The notes: generated from the sequence alone by a model not told the origin. A DNA stretch of 64,000 nucleotides from Lagopus muta (GCF_023343835.1 NC_064434.1:5623505-5687504), one strand, 5' to 3'; positions 13,401 through 28,400 are shown, numbered from the stretch's first letter. Translations and numbers: made by a program.

Positions 13401-16400
13401 CCTGCTTGGAGGACAGGTAGGTGAGTGCAGCTGAATCTTCCACCTCTGATGTGGGGTCAGAGCTTGGATGTTTCCCAGGGGCTCCATTGTGTTTCTTGGC
13501 TGATTTCCTATCCTCGCAGAGAGTGTTTCTAGTGAGCAGCTTCTGAGCTTGAATACAGTGGCATTGTTCTCTTGGTGTTGCTGTTAGTAGCTGGGGTGGG
13601 TTGAGGATTGCTTAAACAGCAATAATCCTCTCCCTTCCTTGTGTGCCTCTGTAAGTGACCTCAGCTTTCCCAGCCTGCTGATGTGGGTGAAGCACACGAG
13701 CACAAAAGCAACCAGCAGATTTTACTGCTCAGATCTCTGCTAGCAGCTTCTTATGCCCATGTTCTAAGCAGGAGGATAAAGCATGAGGACTTGGTGGCAC
13801 AGTGCTTGTCTCAAGCCAAAGGTAAACCTCATCCATTCCCAGCACCAGTTGCTGTTGCATGAATACAGCCTCTATCCATGCTTTCTCTGCGTGTTCAAGC
13901 CGTGGATTTTGTGGCCACTCTTGTGCTGTAGATGTTTTATTTATTTTTCCCCTTTTTATTTTCCCCTGTCAGTGTGTTTAGATGAACCAAAGTCTCCTCT
14001 TTCTGTATGACGCTTTGTTCTCATCTCTTTGTGAAGAAGTTTCTGACTTCAGAAGAAAGCTTGAAAACTTACTTGTCCTTTCCTGCTCCTTAACTTTCTC
14101 CTTGAAAGCTGAAAAGCAAAAGTCAGGTCTGTTGGTGAGCTGGCTTTTCTGGCAGGCTCTGTGCCTCTTGGCATGGCCAAGCTGGAAGGGAGCGACAGGA
14201 CCTTGGGTTGCCAGTGCTGCAAGCTAGATCTATTAAGGACTCACTCACACTTGGTTTCTTCATTGTCATTTTCAGGGCCACTGTCACCTCTGTAGCTGCA
14301 TTTGGGAAACGTCACCCTGACTGCAACGTCAGCCTGCAGCAGCAGGACCCTGTGTTACGTTGCCAAAGCCTGCAAATGTTTGCAGATTTGGAGAGGTATT
14401 TTAAGGCTTTGTTGTGCCCTCTGTGCTGATGCTCTGTTTCTTCTCTCCCAGTTTGTGAAGTTTGCCAACATTGAGGAGGACACCCCGTCTTACCACCGCA
14501 GCTATGACTTCTTTGTCTCCCGCTTCAGTGAGATGTGCCACTCTAGCCACGATGACCTGGAGATCCGGACAAAGTGAGTGCCACATGTGAATGCCAGCAG
14601 CAGCCTCCCTGGTCTTGTTGATGCTGTAGACATGCTGGAGTGGGGTGGGGGCTTTCACTCTGTCTCCAGCTTTTGTCTTTCCTGGAGAAGCACCTGCTTT
14701 TGGTGGCAGGTTGGATGCAGGCTGCAAGGACCAGTTACTTTGTGCTGTGATGTGCAGTGACTATCCAGAGCTGTATACACTCACGTTTAAAAATGACCAC
14801 GTCTCTGTACCCTTCTTTATTTCTCTGGAGGCATTCAAGACCAGGCTGGATGTGGCTCTGAGCAGCCTAGTCTGGTGGTTGGAGACCCTGCATATAGCAG
14901 AGGGGTTGAAACTAGTTGATCATTGCAATCCTTTTCAACCCAGACCATTCTATGTTAAGTAGGTCTATTCTGTGATGATTTTCCAAACATTAAGTCCTGC
15001 TGACTGTATGGGAGGATGAAGCAGAGGCATAGAAAATGCAGTGCAGCACGTATCCAGCTTCTAGTGCTATGTGGGTTGTTGTGTGCAGCATTAAATGTGT
15101 GTGAGAAAAGATGGTTTGCATTTTTTATCCTGACAGCAGGGCCAGCTCTGAATGCCAGTTCAGGCATTGGCTTGCTCCTGCCGATGGCAGGACAAGGGGA
15201 AATGTGCCCTTGGACACAACACACTTCAGACTTCTTGTGTTTGGGCAAAATGTGGGCAGATAACACCTGCAGCCTGCCCATCACCAAGCTGCCTCTGCAT
15301 CTTGAAGCATTCTTCACCTTTGCTGCAGGGCTGCATCCCACGGATTGAAAGAGCTCAGAGTGGGAGGCAAGGAAATGATCCTGGTCCCAAAAGGAGTGAT
15401 GATGGTGGGAAGAAGCCCACTATTAGCAGAATCAATATTCACTCAAAAAATGCCTCCTGCAGCTGTGATCTGTTATTTTCCATGTTGGAAAGTGGCTACA
15501 TCTCTAGACAACACCGAGGACCGACTTGCTGTGTTGTGATGGGAAATGTATCCCAAGAGGATTAATTATGACTAAAGCAGACAGATTAATGTTGTTTACT
15601 GCTGCCAAATCCAGGTCTTTTGGTGATGTATTTAAACAGACCCAGCATTTGAAGTGGCCTTGTACATCCCTGTGAGGCACTGACAGTTTGCTGGTGGTAA
15701 CACCCATGACTCTAGCCAGGAACCTGTGCACAAGAGGTGACTGCTGCCAGAGATGATCATGGTGTCAGGCAGCACTTCAGCAAAGCCTGTTGGTGCTGTT
15801 TCTGGAGCTGCAGTTCCAGGTCAATCTCCTTACAGAGAGGTGAATCCTTGAGGTTTTCCACTCCTCAGAGAGGCTCCTCTCTGGGGACTTCCAGCCTCCT
15901 GTCACTGCTGCAGACTTGCAGGTAGCTTTTTTCCTTAATAAGGAAGTAATGCAGATTGTTCATCATTTCCGCTTGACTTTCAGGGCATCAGTGACACACT
16001 GTTGTGTTGAAGGCCAGAAGAGAGAACCTCTTTTGCCACTCCTGTAATTAAAAAGGAGGGCACTGCTTTCCTGTGACCTTGGTCCTGCTCAGTGGTCATT
16101 CCTCAAGAATTGTGTTGCAGTCATATTATTGCCTGTAATAAAATCAGAAAATTGGCTGCGAAGAAAACAAACAAACAAACAAACAACCCTGCTAGGGAAG
16201 AGACCTCAGAGCAGATTATTTAATGCATTTATTTCTGAAGATCGACATGTACTGTCTTTCTCAGGCACCAGCAATGGGTGTTGAGATTCTGGTTTCAGAG
16301 CAGGGAATCCTGCTGCGTACAGGGATTTTTATCGATGGCTCTGTTGTTGATTAGAGCAGAGTCAGGATCTTTGGACACAGAAAAGACAAAGGTGCCAGAC

Positions 16401-19400
16401 TGCATCTAGGTTTCCTTGGTATCCAGCATCCCTGTGGACACAGCTTAGCAGTGTGGCTGCTAGGAACAGAGGAAACAGCAAAACCATCTGTGATGCTGAG
16501 GCCAATACTAACCCTTTGGAGAGGCCAGGCTCGCTAGTGCCACCTCTCAATGTTGGTTAGCGTGTGGCTGCAGCTTGCCTGGGGCTCTTCCAGTGAAGAT
16601 GGTGGATGGAAGCCGGCTGCTGCTGCCAAAACAATTTAAGCTGGTTCAGAGCCTTTCTTGCTTGTGTCTGTCATTTTGTGGGAAGCCAAGTCTCTCTGGC
16701 ATGCAAAGTGGAATGATTGTTTTGAGGCATAGCAGGCCAGGTCTTGGGGTGACATCTGTGTGAGCACCTCCAAGAGCGCAGAAATCGGTGCCTTCTCTTC
16801 AACTTCTTTCACAGTTTCACCCACATGTACGTATATATGTATGTAAAATAATGCTTAGAGATAAATAACATTTTGCTGTTAATTTGTTCCCTAGGATCCG
16901 GATGTCTGGCATTAAAGGCCTGCAGGGAGTAGTGAGGAAGACGGTGAATGACGAACTCCAAGCCAACATCTGGGACCCTCAACACATGGACAAAATTGTG
17001 CCCTCACTGCTCTTCAACTTACAGCACGTGGAGGAGGCTGAAAGGTGAGTGCTTGCTGCTGCTGTGGCCCACGTGCTCTTCCAGCAGCTTCAGGGCTGTT
17101 TTCAGCCAGGTTTTATAGGGGAGAGACATTGTGGGCTGCTTTGTGCCTGCACCTCATGTGAAAAAGGCTGTGGATAGTCAGAGAAACCCTGCAAGAGTCC
17201 TCCTTGAAGGATGGCACAGATGGCAGGAGCTCTGCTTGCTATCCAGTGCCATGAAGGTTATTGCTGTCTTGGCCACTGCAGGGCAGTATCACTCCTGTGA
17301 AGGAGGGAGCTCAGCACTGTCCCTGCAGTTAAGCCATGCCCTCTTTGCAGAGGCTCTGAGCTGTCTGTTCAGTGGGCTGACCGCTGTAAAGATTCCTGCT
17401 TAAATGCTACCTATGCAATTAGTTTAAAGGTCAGCAAGAAGAATGAGGGGAGCTGAAATATGGCTTTGCTCCCTATCCTTCCATTCTTCAAGCATAACTC
17501 CCTGCCAGATGAGTGTTTGAAGGGGAGGTGCTCAGCTGAGAAACGTTTTGTGGAGAAACAGGCACGAATTCCTCCTGGGATTTTCCTTTTGAAGGTTAGG
17601 AAAGATGTGTCAGTCCTGGGAAGATGACTTTTGGCCAGTTACATTTCCCATTTCTCTTGTAAACTGAAGCACTGAAGTGGAAAAAACATTTGCTGTGTTT
17701 CTGCAATGCCAAACAGCCCAAGTGTAGAAAAGGGGGGGTGAATGTTCCCTGGGGTGTGTGAGTTCAGGGTGATTTGTGCTGTGCTGTACTGACTGCTTTG
17801 CTTGTCCTCCCTCGAGACATTGTGTCTGTGCTGGGAGGAATGTTATGCCCGTATCCTTGCTGATAAGCACTGAGCCTGGAATGATAAGCACTAATCCTGA
17901 GACTGGAAGGAGGGACGTGAGGGCTGTTTCTGCTGCACGGGGCTGTGAATGGGGCCATTCCAGCACAACTCTCTCGCCTGTAATCCGTGCACCTGTGCTG
18001 CCCTCTGATATGGCTCAAATCCAACAGTGCGTTATCCCTGAGCTCTGCTGCAATGGAGCTACCCCATCTGCCTCCCAGGGTGACATATGGCTGCTGTGGG
18101 GTGGCTGCAGGCTGTGTGAGGGGTAGCCCACGGCCCTGTGCAACGAGAGCTACAGGCAGATGCCACAAACATTTAGCTCTGTCCCGCCCTGAATGGGCTC
18201 TGTGCCTCTTCTCCCCCACTGCTGCAAGCATGCTCAGCTCCACTCTCATCACCCTCCTCTGCTTTCACAGCCGCTCCCCTTCCCCGCTGCAAGCCACTGA
18301 GAAGGAGAAAGAGAGTCCCACAGAGCTGGCAGAGAGGTGTCTGCGGGAGCTGCTGGGCCGGGCGGCGTACAGCAACATCAAGAACGCCATCACACCTGTT
18401 CTCATGTAAGTTGTGCACCCTTTGATTTTGGCACAAGGGCACAGAGAAACAACGGGTGTGGGTCAGAGCTGGGGGGAAGGCAAGGGCTCTTCTGACTGCC
18501 CTTGGCATGGTGCTGGAGGTAGGAACTGGGTTTCAGCTCTTGTTTTCGGAGGAAGATGGCTTTGGATAGATACCTGTCACTGAGAAAAGTCACCTCAGAG
18601 AATGATTTGTATCCCTGTTCTCATGCGTAGCATTTACTCCATTCTGCTCCTGGCTGTCCCTGCTCTTGGTGCTGGTCTGCACTGCTGCATTGCCTGGGGA
18701 ACACAGTCACCATCTGCTCTGTTTCCATCTCTCCCCAGCCACCTGGATAACCACTCGCTCTGGGAGCCGAAGATCTTTGCCACCCGCTGCTTCAGGATCA
18801 TCATGTACTCAATCCAGGTGGGAAACCTGTGGGATTTCTGGCCTTTGGAACCATCTGGGGACGCGTGTGCATGCCTGGGAGCACCCAGTTCTGCCTCTAT
18901 GGCTGGGCTGAGTCAGAGCATCTACTGTGTAGCTGCATCCTGACAGCTCTGATCTGAACACTGACAGTGGGTTTGGCCCTTGAGCATATCCCAAGATGGG
19001 CACCATCAAGATGAACAGCAGAGTGGGCTGGGGGCCTTAAATGTCTGATACACCTTAGCCTTTCTGTGTGACAGCTGTGCATGGTTTAGCATGCTGTGCA
19101 TGGTTTAGCATGCTGTGCATGGTTTAGCATGCTGTGCATGGTTTAGCATGCTGTGCATGGTTTAGCATGCTGTGCATGGAGCCTGTGTCTCAGTCCTGAG
19201 AGTGATTGCTTCCCTCTCAGCAGAAAGAAAAGACTTGCTGAGTCAGATGGGCTAGCAGTGTGCTGTGGAAAGGAAGCAGTTGAACTGTGGTGAAAAGCTG
19301 CCTCTTTGCAGATCCCTCCTGTGGAAATCAACACAGCCTCCCTCCCTGTAGAAAAGGAGAGGCACTATTTGGGGTTAAAAATCTTCTGGGCAAACCAGAT

Positions 19401-22400
19401 ATAGTGAGGGTGCCTGCCCCTCAGTATCTCTGTCCTTTGATAGGAGCAGGCCTGCCAGACTCTTCACTGGGTGCTCTGGCTGTGGAAATGCAGTTTAGGT
19501 AATCCCCAAATGTCTCATTCTCTTTCTCTTTGCATGGGTCAGTGCATGTTGTCAGGCACAGTGCTGCCATCCTATCCTGCTCCCACTTTGCTAGAGCAGC
19601 CTCTGGACTTCCCCCCCTTGTGATTTTTCTTCACTTTTGGATTCAGCCAAGCCATAGCTTGGAGAACCAATATACTGAAAAGCAGATTGCCATCCCCCAC
19701 TTTTGTTTCATGTTTCTAATCCTGTAAACTGCCTAAAACCCTTTATAGTGCCACTAGAGTTTATGAAATCCTGTTAATGCATCTTGGAGGCGTGGGGTCA
19801 CAATAATTCAGCAGGATTTACTCCCTGAAATCCTCAGGATTAATCATTCCTATTTCCTTAGATCTCAGCAGCTCTTTAGGTCATTTTTTCATGTGCAAAT
19901 TGCTCCAAGGTCTTGCTCATTCTTGTAAAACAGACTCTCTCTGGGTGCCCTCTCTCATTTTGCATCTGGAGAATTGTTGGAAAGAGCCAGGCAGGGGCTT
20001 GATACAGCTGGGTGTGAGTCCCCAGTAGCTGTGTGTGTTACAGAAATGGATCATCACTTCTTGCATGTGGCACCCTCACTGATATTCACTCTCTCCTTCC
20101 AGCCACAGCACTCCCATCTCGTGATCCAGCAGCTTCTTGGCCACCTGGATGCCAACAGCAAGAGCGCAGCCACTGTGCGTGCAGGCATTGTGGAGGTCCT
20201 CTCGGAAGCAGCAGTGATTGCAGCCTCTGGATCTGTTGGTAAGTGCATAGATCTGTCCTGCATCCATCCTGTCACCCTTTTTATTTCAGCTGCTGAAGGT
20301 TTGAGCTGAACTCCAGTCAGTGGAGGATCTGCTTCGGAGCACCCAGGAGTGCTGGGGATCTTTTTGATGCCATTTCAGTGCACCCGAGCACAACGCCCAC
20401 GTTCAGCTGTCTGCAATGGGAGCTGCAACGCCCACATGCAGCTGCCTAAGTTTAGGCAGCTGAATGCAATGGAAGCCCTCACCTCCACGCAGGGGGGGCA
20501 AAGGGATTTTCAGGGCTCTTTTTCTGGGGCTTGCTGTGAATACGTTGAGCTCATGTTGTCACTGGAAGACCACTTCTGTCTTGGCTTGGGGAGCTGGTAG
20601 GGTTAAAACTCTACATCTGGCTTTCAGTCTGTTTACAGGGGTAGTAGGAGGCATAAATGACACCACCCCTGGGGGAACTACAGGCTCCATCTCTATGGGG
20701 AAAAAAAAACACTGCTCCCCCCATCTCCTGTCTCTCCCTTCTCATCATCCCAGGCCCCACGGTGCTGGAGGTGTTTAACACCTTGCTGAGGCAGCTGCGG
20801 CTCAGCATCGACTACGCGCTGACGGGGAGCTACAACTGCATCACCGGTGTGAGCACCAAGATCATCAAAGAGCACGAGGAGAGGATGTTCCAGGAGGCCG
20901 TCATTAAAACCATAGGTGGGGATTCTGGCTGTGCCTGCTGTAGGTGTGTGCTGTGCTGGTGGGTGGCCTCCCATGTGGTAGGTTTCTGCATCTTAGGGTG
21001 ATTCAGGACAAAAGAAAATTGCTTTCATCCTAAAAGCAGCGATGGGAAATGAGATTTACCTCATTGCAGCACGTGGCTTATCAGCAGGTGGCATTGCAAC
21101 CCCATTGATCCCAGCAGAGCTGCCACATGGAGGCTGTTGTGCTTCTTCTTGGCTTGGACAGGCTGAGGAATGAAGGAGAGGAGAAGGAAAGGGCAAGTGT
21201 GAGCCTGCTTGAGTTGATGAGGATGGAGAAACGTCCAAAACGGGGTGCAGAGGGAGGGCTTGGCACCTCTGCCTCTCTTTGTCTGGGCTTAGGGCTGTTC
21301 CTTCCAGTAGGCATTTTGATGGCTCTTGAATCCCCCTAAAGGGAAGGTTGCCAGTAGATAGTGCATCCAGTGAGGCCTTTTCCTATTCCAACCTGGCTGT
21401 GAGCCCAGCAGCTGGCTCAGAGCAGTACTGAGTGCTTCCTAGGGTGCCATGGCCTGTGGGTGGTCACTGTTCCTCACACACTGCCAGTGCACTCTTGTGC
21501 CCACAGGATCCTTTGCCAGCACACTGCCCACTTACCAGCAGTCAGAGGTGATGGCCTTCATCATGAACAAGGTGCCTCTGCCATCCTCACAGCAGTCTAT
21601 CGAGGCTGGTAAAGCTGGGTGAGTATGGATGCTTTTCTCCCTCCTCTTCCTAGCCCTGCCCTTTTCTTCCTTCAGCTGTCCCATGCATTGAGATAAAAGA
21701 CTTTGAACACAACATTGAAAGTGCAGGAGAGCTCCTTGAGGTGGCCTTTGGGGGCAGAGTGAGACATAAGGACAGGGGGGATATGGCTACATTATTAGAA
21801 AGACTGGGGTGAGGAGCTCAGTCCTGAGGTGTCATCCAAAATTTAGCAGGGAAAAAGGGATAATATTTGGAGGAGTGACTTCCGATGTGATGATCAGGTC
21901 AGCAAGGTGGCTGCTGGCCATGACTTTTGAGAAGCTCATTTTTGGCTCTGTGGGTACCAGCAGCTCATTGCTACCTCCTCATTCTGTGTGTGGCCCCTCT
22001 GAGCTGCCTCCAAGCTTTTATTGACACTAAGTGGTAGGCGGTATATATAACTGGCTGTGGAGGAAGAGAGGGAAAGGAAAGCACCCAAACAACATAATTA
22101 CTTGAGAAGTGTGGGAACAGAGTTTGAGAGCTATTTGGAGCGAGGGTATCAGGCACTGAAACGTGTAGGTAAGGAGCAAACAGATTTTCATGCTATATTT
22201 ATTTTCAAAGTATGGCCGGGCTGCTCCCACTCATTTCTGATGGGAGAGACTTGCTGCATGATAGGAGACACGCTCTGCTCCTCAGTGATGTGGGGGTGAT
22301 TCCTGGTGCCCGTGTTCAGTCTGGTATCACATGGTGTGAGACACATGGGGCTCTGCATACTGTTCAACTGGGGCAGCTCTCCTTGCTGCAGAATCACACT

Positions 22401-25400
22401 CATAGCCCTGGGATGCCAGTTACCAACTGCTTCTCAGTGCTGGCTTGGCCATGCCAGGCTGTTTGTCACTGCTCTTTTACCATCTCAGGAGATTCCTTCC
22501 TTTTTAAGACACATGAGATGGTGTTGCTCTGGATGTCCAGGTAGGTGTGCCAGCAGTTAACAGAGAAGCTGCAGCCTACAGTTCAGCCTCTGAGGATGCT
22601 GCCACCTCAGTGTAGCTCAGTCCCTTGGCAGGGGTAGGCAGCTTAGGCCAGTGTGTTGTGGATGATGGGACAGCCTGGAAATACTTACAGAGCTCCACAC
22701 GTCCCTTTCTTGCCATATAGGGTTAGGAAAGACTGATTCCAGGCAGTAGAGAATTCAGGATATTCTCTATTTGCCTAAAAAAAACCCTAAAATGCACATC
22801 CCTGAAGTGAAGGCATAGTGTACACTGGCTGAGAAGAAGAGAGATGGAGTGAGGAATACGGATACTGCCATGCACAGGAAGGCTTGTACTTATCTAACTG
22901 GTCTTCAACAGCTTAAGAGTGAGGGGCCCATATAGAACAGGCCCATATGCCTGGCATCCCTTGGGGGTCACTGGTGGGATGGGCACCTTGTGCCTGCATG
23001 GAGTTGCAGGTGTGCCTTGTTTCTGGTACCTAAGCTGGGTTGAATCCTTTCGTGCTCATCATTCCTTTAGCAATGTGTCTGGTGCCCATTTCCTGAAGGC
23101 TTTTATAGCTGTATGCAGTAATGACTCAGGAAACTCAGTCTTGCCCTTTCTGAAGTTTTCTAATCTTGGAGCATGGAAAGAGGATTGTTTTTGTTTTCAC
23201 TCAGATTTTACCATTTATTTCTTTTCTCCTTGGCAGGGAGAATCGAAATCGGCTGACACAGATAATGCTCCTCAAGTCCCTCCTACAGGTATGAACGTGT
23301 CACTATCCCTGCAGCAGTGTCCAATCCCTGCAAGACCTGTAACCAAACACAGCTGCTGGCATGGAGCCCTGACTTGAGCTCAGGACCCCTCTCCCCTGGG
23401 GTGGTTTAGCAAGAGCTGAAACTGTACTAAGTTTTCTCTGCCCACATTCCCCCTTTCTTGGTGTGTTTTAACCTAAGTGACGCTGTCATGTTGCCTCCCT
23501 TTTTAATTGATGCTCACAGGTCTCCGTGGGCTTCCAGTGCAGTAACATGCTCACAGCACTTCCCAGCGCCTTCCTGGACAGGCTGCTCTCTGCAGCCCTC
23601 ATGGAGGATGCTGAGATTCGCCTCTTTGTCCTTGAGATCCTCATCAGCTTCATTGATCGCCATGACAACCGGCAGAAGTTCTCTACCATCAGGTGTGTGC
23701 CTCAGGATCCCCCACAGGCCTGGGGCTGGCAGACCCCACAGAACAGGCTCAAGAGAGAGAGATCTGACAGGCTGAGAGTGCCTGCAGGCTTTGGGGCTGC
23801 TGGCAGGATTATTATTAAATCTGGTACCAATCGTGGCGTGGTCTAATGCTGCAGATGAGCACTGTGCTAGGAGCCAGATGGGTGGGGGGAGTCTCGGAGA
23901 GGCTGTGCCCAGAGGGATGTGGGACCACCCTGCTGAGGATAACTGGTTAGGCAGACAGTGATACCAGGAGGATGTAACCTGCAGGAACAGTAACCTCCTC
24001 GAGTGGGTTCATCGACTGCATTGCATCCCCACAGATAGGCCTGCTGGGCACTGGCATTGCTGCGCTGCATTTAGCTAGCCTTACTCTGGAGAGGAATGAA
24101 GCTAAGGCGGAAGAAGGTGATGAATCCCACATGGCAGTATCTCCATGGGGTTTGCTGTGGTCCTGCTAATCTACTCTGCATGCATGCTTCTTTATCAATT
24201 TGCCTTTGTATTCCCGAGTGCAACTTCCTTGAAATCCTGTAGTGATTTAGCTCTCTCGAGTATCTGGATTGCTCAGATGGGTTCTAAAACCAACCTTCAG
24301 CTTCTCCCCCTTGGTTCCTCCCAGTTGCTTGTTCCTGGCCAGCAGCTCTGCTGGCGTGTGGGGATTGCACATCCTTCCTCTGGTATCTGAGTTTTTCCTT
24401 CCCCTTGGCCTTTCCTTGCAGCACCATCAGCGACATCTCAGTCCTGAAGCTGAAAGTGGAAAAATGCTCGCGCCAGGATACTGTCTTCATGAAGAAGGTA
24501 GTGTCAGGCTGTCCTCGTGCACACCTGTGTGTGAACAGTGCCTTGGTTTCCCCAAGCCACACTGGAGGCATGCAGTGAGGCCTCTGAACCTGGGGATGTC
24601 CCTGGGAGAGGACAGTGGGATTCAATCTACATCAGTGCTTCATGTGTGAACCTTTGTAGACCCTGAAATCTGCTATTTGTTCCAAGAAATGAGTACCCCA
24701 GGATGTGCTAGTATCCCAAATACTATTTATCAAGTGATTTTCAAAGTTGCCTAGTATTTAAGGAAGAAAGAAAAAAAAGCCCCACAGAATTTCCTCTCAC
24801 TTTAAAATATTTTCTGTGAAAACCCCTCTGAAACTAATTTGAGGCCAAGAGAGGATCAGTTTGTTATGTTACACACCTGGGAGCAGTCCCTGCATTGAAA
24901 GCAGTGGAAGAGCTACATTTCCCTTGCACCAGTGTGTGCCCAGCTCTATCCCATGCCTTGCTCTCGAGCAGTGTGGCTCAGGTCTTTATTTCTCTGCTGT
25001 GGTCTGAGCTGTCATTTCTATAATGCTGCTGCAACAGGGGCATCTTTTCCGTGGGCTTGTTGCTGTGAGCAGTATTTGCCTGTTCTGGGCTCTGCTCTCA
25101 GACCTGCTGGTGCCTCTTCCCCGTCAGGGTCCAACACCACCTGGGAGTCACAGCTCCTAACACCTAGGGCTTTCTCTGTTAACTTGTCAACTGGAGGAGT
25201 TCTGCTCCTTTGTGCATGGAGCCCCTTTGCTGGGCCCTGCTGCTTTTTTGTTTATCCTTTTGTGTTGACTTTACTGTTGCCTGTAAAGGATGCTTAGAAG
25301 GTGACCACATCCTTCTGTGTTCCTGCAGCATAGCCAGCAGCTCTTCCGGCACATCTACCTGATATGCAAGGAGGAGAGCAACATCCAGGCTCACTATGAG

Positions 25401-28400
25401 GCTCTCTACAGCATGCTGGTGCTCATCAGCATTGAGCTGGCTAATGAGGAGGTTGTAGTGGACCTCATCCGCCTGGTGCTGGCAGTGCAGGTAGGTGAAT
25501 GGGAAGCTGAGTGTGTTACTGGGGCTCAGTGCTAAAATGCTAATGGGATACCTGGCCTGCTGGGTGAGAGCCTCTGCCCTGGCATCTTACCTGGCATTAT
25601 CTCTCCAGAGCTGGACTGTACTTGGAGAAAGGCAATAGAGGTCCTGAAAGAGCCTCTGGGAAGGGCTTTTTTTTGTTTGTTTGTTTGTTTGTTTTTTGGG
25701 TTGAGGTCTCTGAGCAAGGGGGATACAAGTTCCTCACTTGCAGGCTTCTCCTGCCACAGTGGGATCAGATTAGCACAGCGGGGAAGAGACCCAGCCAGCT
25801 TCTGAAATGCCCCATCCCCTTGCTCTGATAGCTGGGATATTTGCAGGCCGCAGTGCTGTGAGGTGGATGGGGACCTTGCCCATCCCTGTCACATGGGGCT
25901 GTGTCTGTGCTGCAGGAGATAGCCCAGATCAACGAAGACAACTTGACAGCATACAACCGCTGTGCGCTCTTCGCCCTTGGTGCAGCTTACCTGAACCTCA
26001 TCAGCCAGCTCATCACCGTGCCCACCTTCTGCCAGCACATCCACGAGGTGCGAGGGCTCGGGGTGGGTGCTGAGGCCTTGTCTGCTGCAGCCTGCCTGGC
26101 TGCCTGTGAAGTTTGAGCCTGACTTCTTGCTTGCCTTCTGCAGGTCATCCAGATGCGACAGAAGGAAGCTCCCTATCTGCTGCCTGAAGATGTGTTTGTG
26201 GAGAGACCCAGGTAAGCACCTTTGCTGGAAACATCCTCTTCTCCACTGCCTGATCTCAAGGATTTAGCACGTGTAGGAGCATGGGGGTAAAGAGTTTGTC
26301 TACCTTTTGTTTGCCTGTGCTTGTCTGCATTTCCCATCTGGGCATGTCACAGTGGTAAGTAGTTGTCAGCCTTTTTTTGGATCCAAGAAGGGTTTCATGC
26401 AATCAGAGAAAGGACTGGCTGCCAGTTTGTGCTCAGAGCTGGTCATATACCAGGATTGGCTCTGCTGGCTGATTCCTTCCCCATCCAACCAGCAACGTGG
26501 ATGCAGATGCGACACACCTTCCTGCTGCTCTGCTCTGCTGCTGGCCCAAGGACATGTGCTGCATGCTGATTGACCTTGGGCTGCCTGGGCTGTTTCATTC
26601 CTGCTGGGATAGCCTTTGGCACATTTTGCACGTGTCATGTTTGGTGAGGAGGTCCCAAATACGGAAGCAGCCCCAAGTGAGTGCCACTATTATTGTAAGA
26701 CATCCCCTAAGTTGGGGTGGTGCTCCTCTGAAGAGCATGCTTGTATCTGTTGTGATGGGTCGAGGGCCCTTCTGGTCCTCTGTAGCTTTGTACTGGTGTA
26801 CCCAGAGACAGAATCCTAAAATGGTTTGATTAGGAAGGGATCTTGAAGTCCATCCCATTCCAGCCCCTGCCACGAGCAGGGACATTTCCAACTGCACCAG
26901 ATCCCCCAAAGCCCCATTCAGCCTGCCTTTGAACACCTCCAGGGACAGAGCATCTACTACTTCTCTGGACGGCGTATTCTAGTGCTTCACCATGCTTGTA
27001 ATGAGAAATTTCTTTGTAATATCTAATCTAAACATACCTTCTTTTAGTTTAATGCTGTTACTCCTCATCCTGTTGTCAGTCACCCCCTGACAAAGAGTCC
27101 CTCTCCACCTTTCTTACAGGATCCTTTAAGTACTGGAAAGCTGCAGTAAGGCAGTAAGGTCTCCCCAGGGCCTTCTTTTCTCTAGTCTGAATACCTGCAG
27201 CTCTTTGCCTGTTCCTGTAGGAGCGGTGCTCCAGTCCTCTCAGCACCCTTGTGGCCTCTAGGCCTGCTCCAGCAGGTCCATGTCCTTGTGTTGGGGGCCT
27301 CAGACTTGCATAGAATGCTGCAGGTGGGGTCTCCTGAGAGAAGAGGAAAGGGGGAGAATCACCTTCCTTAACTCTCTGATCTCCATAACATGATGTATCC
27401 AATTCTGATGGCGCTAAGCAAAGCCATGTAAGCCTTCTCTTTCTGACTGAAAGGGGCTGGAAACCCTCTCCCTTCTGGTACCGTTTCCTAAGAAGAGAAG
27501 GTGTGGCCATATCCCCTGTTTTTTTTCCACCCTCATAGGTTAAGCAAGAGCCTTGACCGCCTGGGCCCAGAGGTCTTCTTCTGGCAGAGCAAGATCAGTG
27601 AAGTGCTGGGTGGCAGTGGTTACAATGCAGACCGGCTCAGCACACCCTATGTCCCCCAGCTGACTGGTATGTGCCACCCTGTGGTCTACTGCAGGACCAG
27701 GGGAAGGGAAACATTCTACACAGCAATGGGAATGTGAAGCTCTTGTGCTTATGTGCGGGTTGTTTTCCTGTTGTTTTTCTGCCTTTCCTTAGAAGTGTAG
27801 CATTAGGGAAACTGTCACAAATCTGCCAGTCAGGAGATTCCTGGGGTTGTCACATGCATGGCGGGCTTTGATTGCTACTGATTGATTTGATTTGATTGCT
27901 ACTCTGGGGGCGAGGCATGGGGCACTTCTGGAGTTGGAGGAATGGCAGCAGATCAGCTTACCTATCCTGGTTTTTCCCAGATGAAGACCGCTTGTCCAAG
28001 AGGAAGAGCATTGGCGAGACCATTTCCCTGCAGGTTGAAGTGGAGTCTAGAAACAGTCCTGAGCGAGAGCAGGTACTGTGTTACACCTGAGCTTTAGAAA
28101 CTGCAGTCCTGACAGTGTGCAATTAAGTCTTCTATAATTCTTCATGTAGCTGTGTGCATAACTGCTCTGCTGGCTATGAGGACAGGGATCCATTATTCAG
28201 CCCTGGTATGTTTGGCAGCAAATCAGGCACAGAAAGGTTCCATCTCCTACTGATGCTCCCCTCCAGGTGCTGGTGCTGATAAGTGTGTTATGGGAGTTAC
28301 ACATCTGGGAGGATCTCACGCTGCTGTTTGGGTGGCAAACCTTTTGTATAATCATTGAATCATAGAATGGCCTGGGTTGCAAAGGCCCACAGTGCTCATC

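Larger units (their letters stand above)
8990..14451. other. EFR3B intron (8990-14451), with CR1 copies and a possible enhancer
   Basis: The largest recognised intron. It holds CR1 copies at about 10405-10650 and 11574-11975 and, between them and outside any repeat I recognise, a block at 10835-11060 with two TGAGTCA sites and homeodomain-type cores. Nothing coding was supported. Confidence 0.5.
14574..16894. other. EFR3B intron (14574-16894)
   Basis: Contains a plus-orientation CR1 piece (about 14815-14960) and an (AAAC)n run near 16167-16186. No exon was recognised. Confidence 0.5.

Noticed and set aside
19075-19179. CRISPR-like direct repeat
   Set aside because: The copies are contiguous with no spacers; this is a minisatellite in an animal intron.
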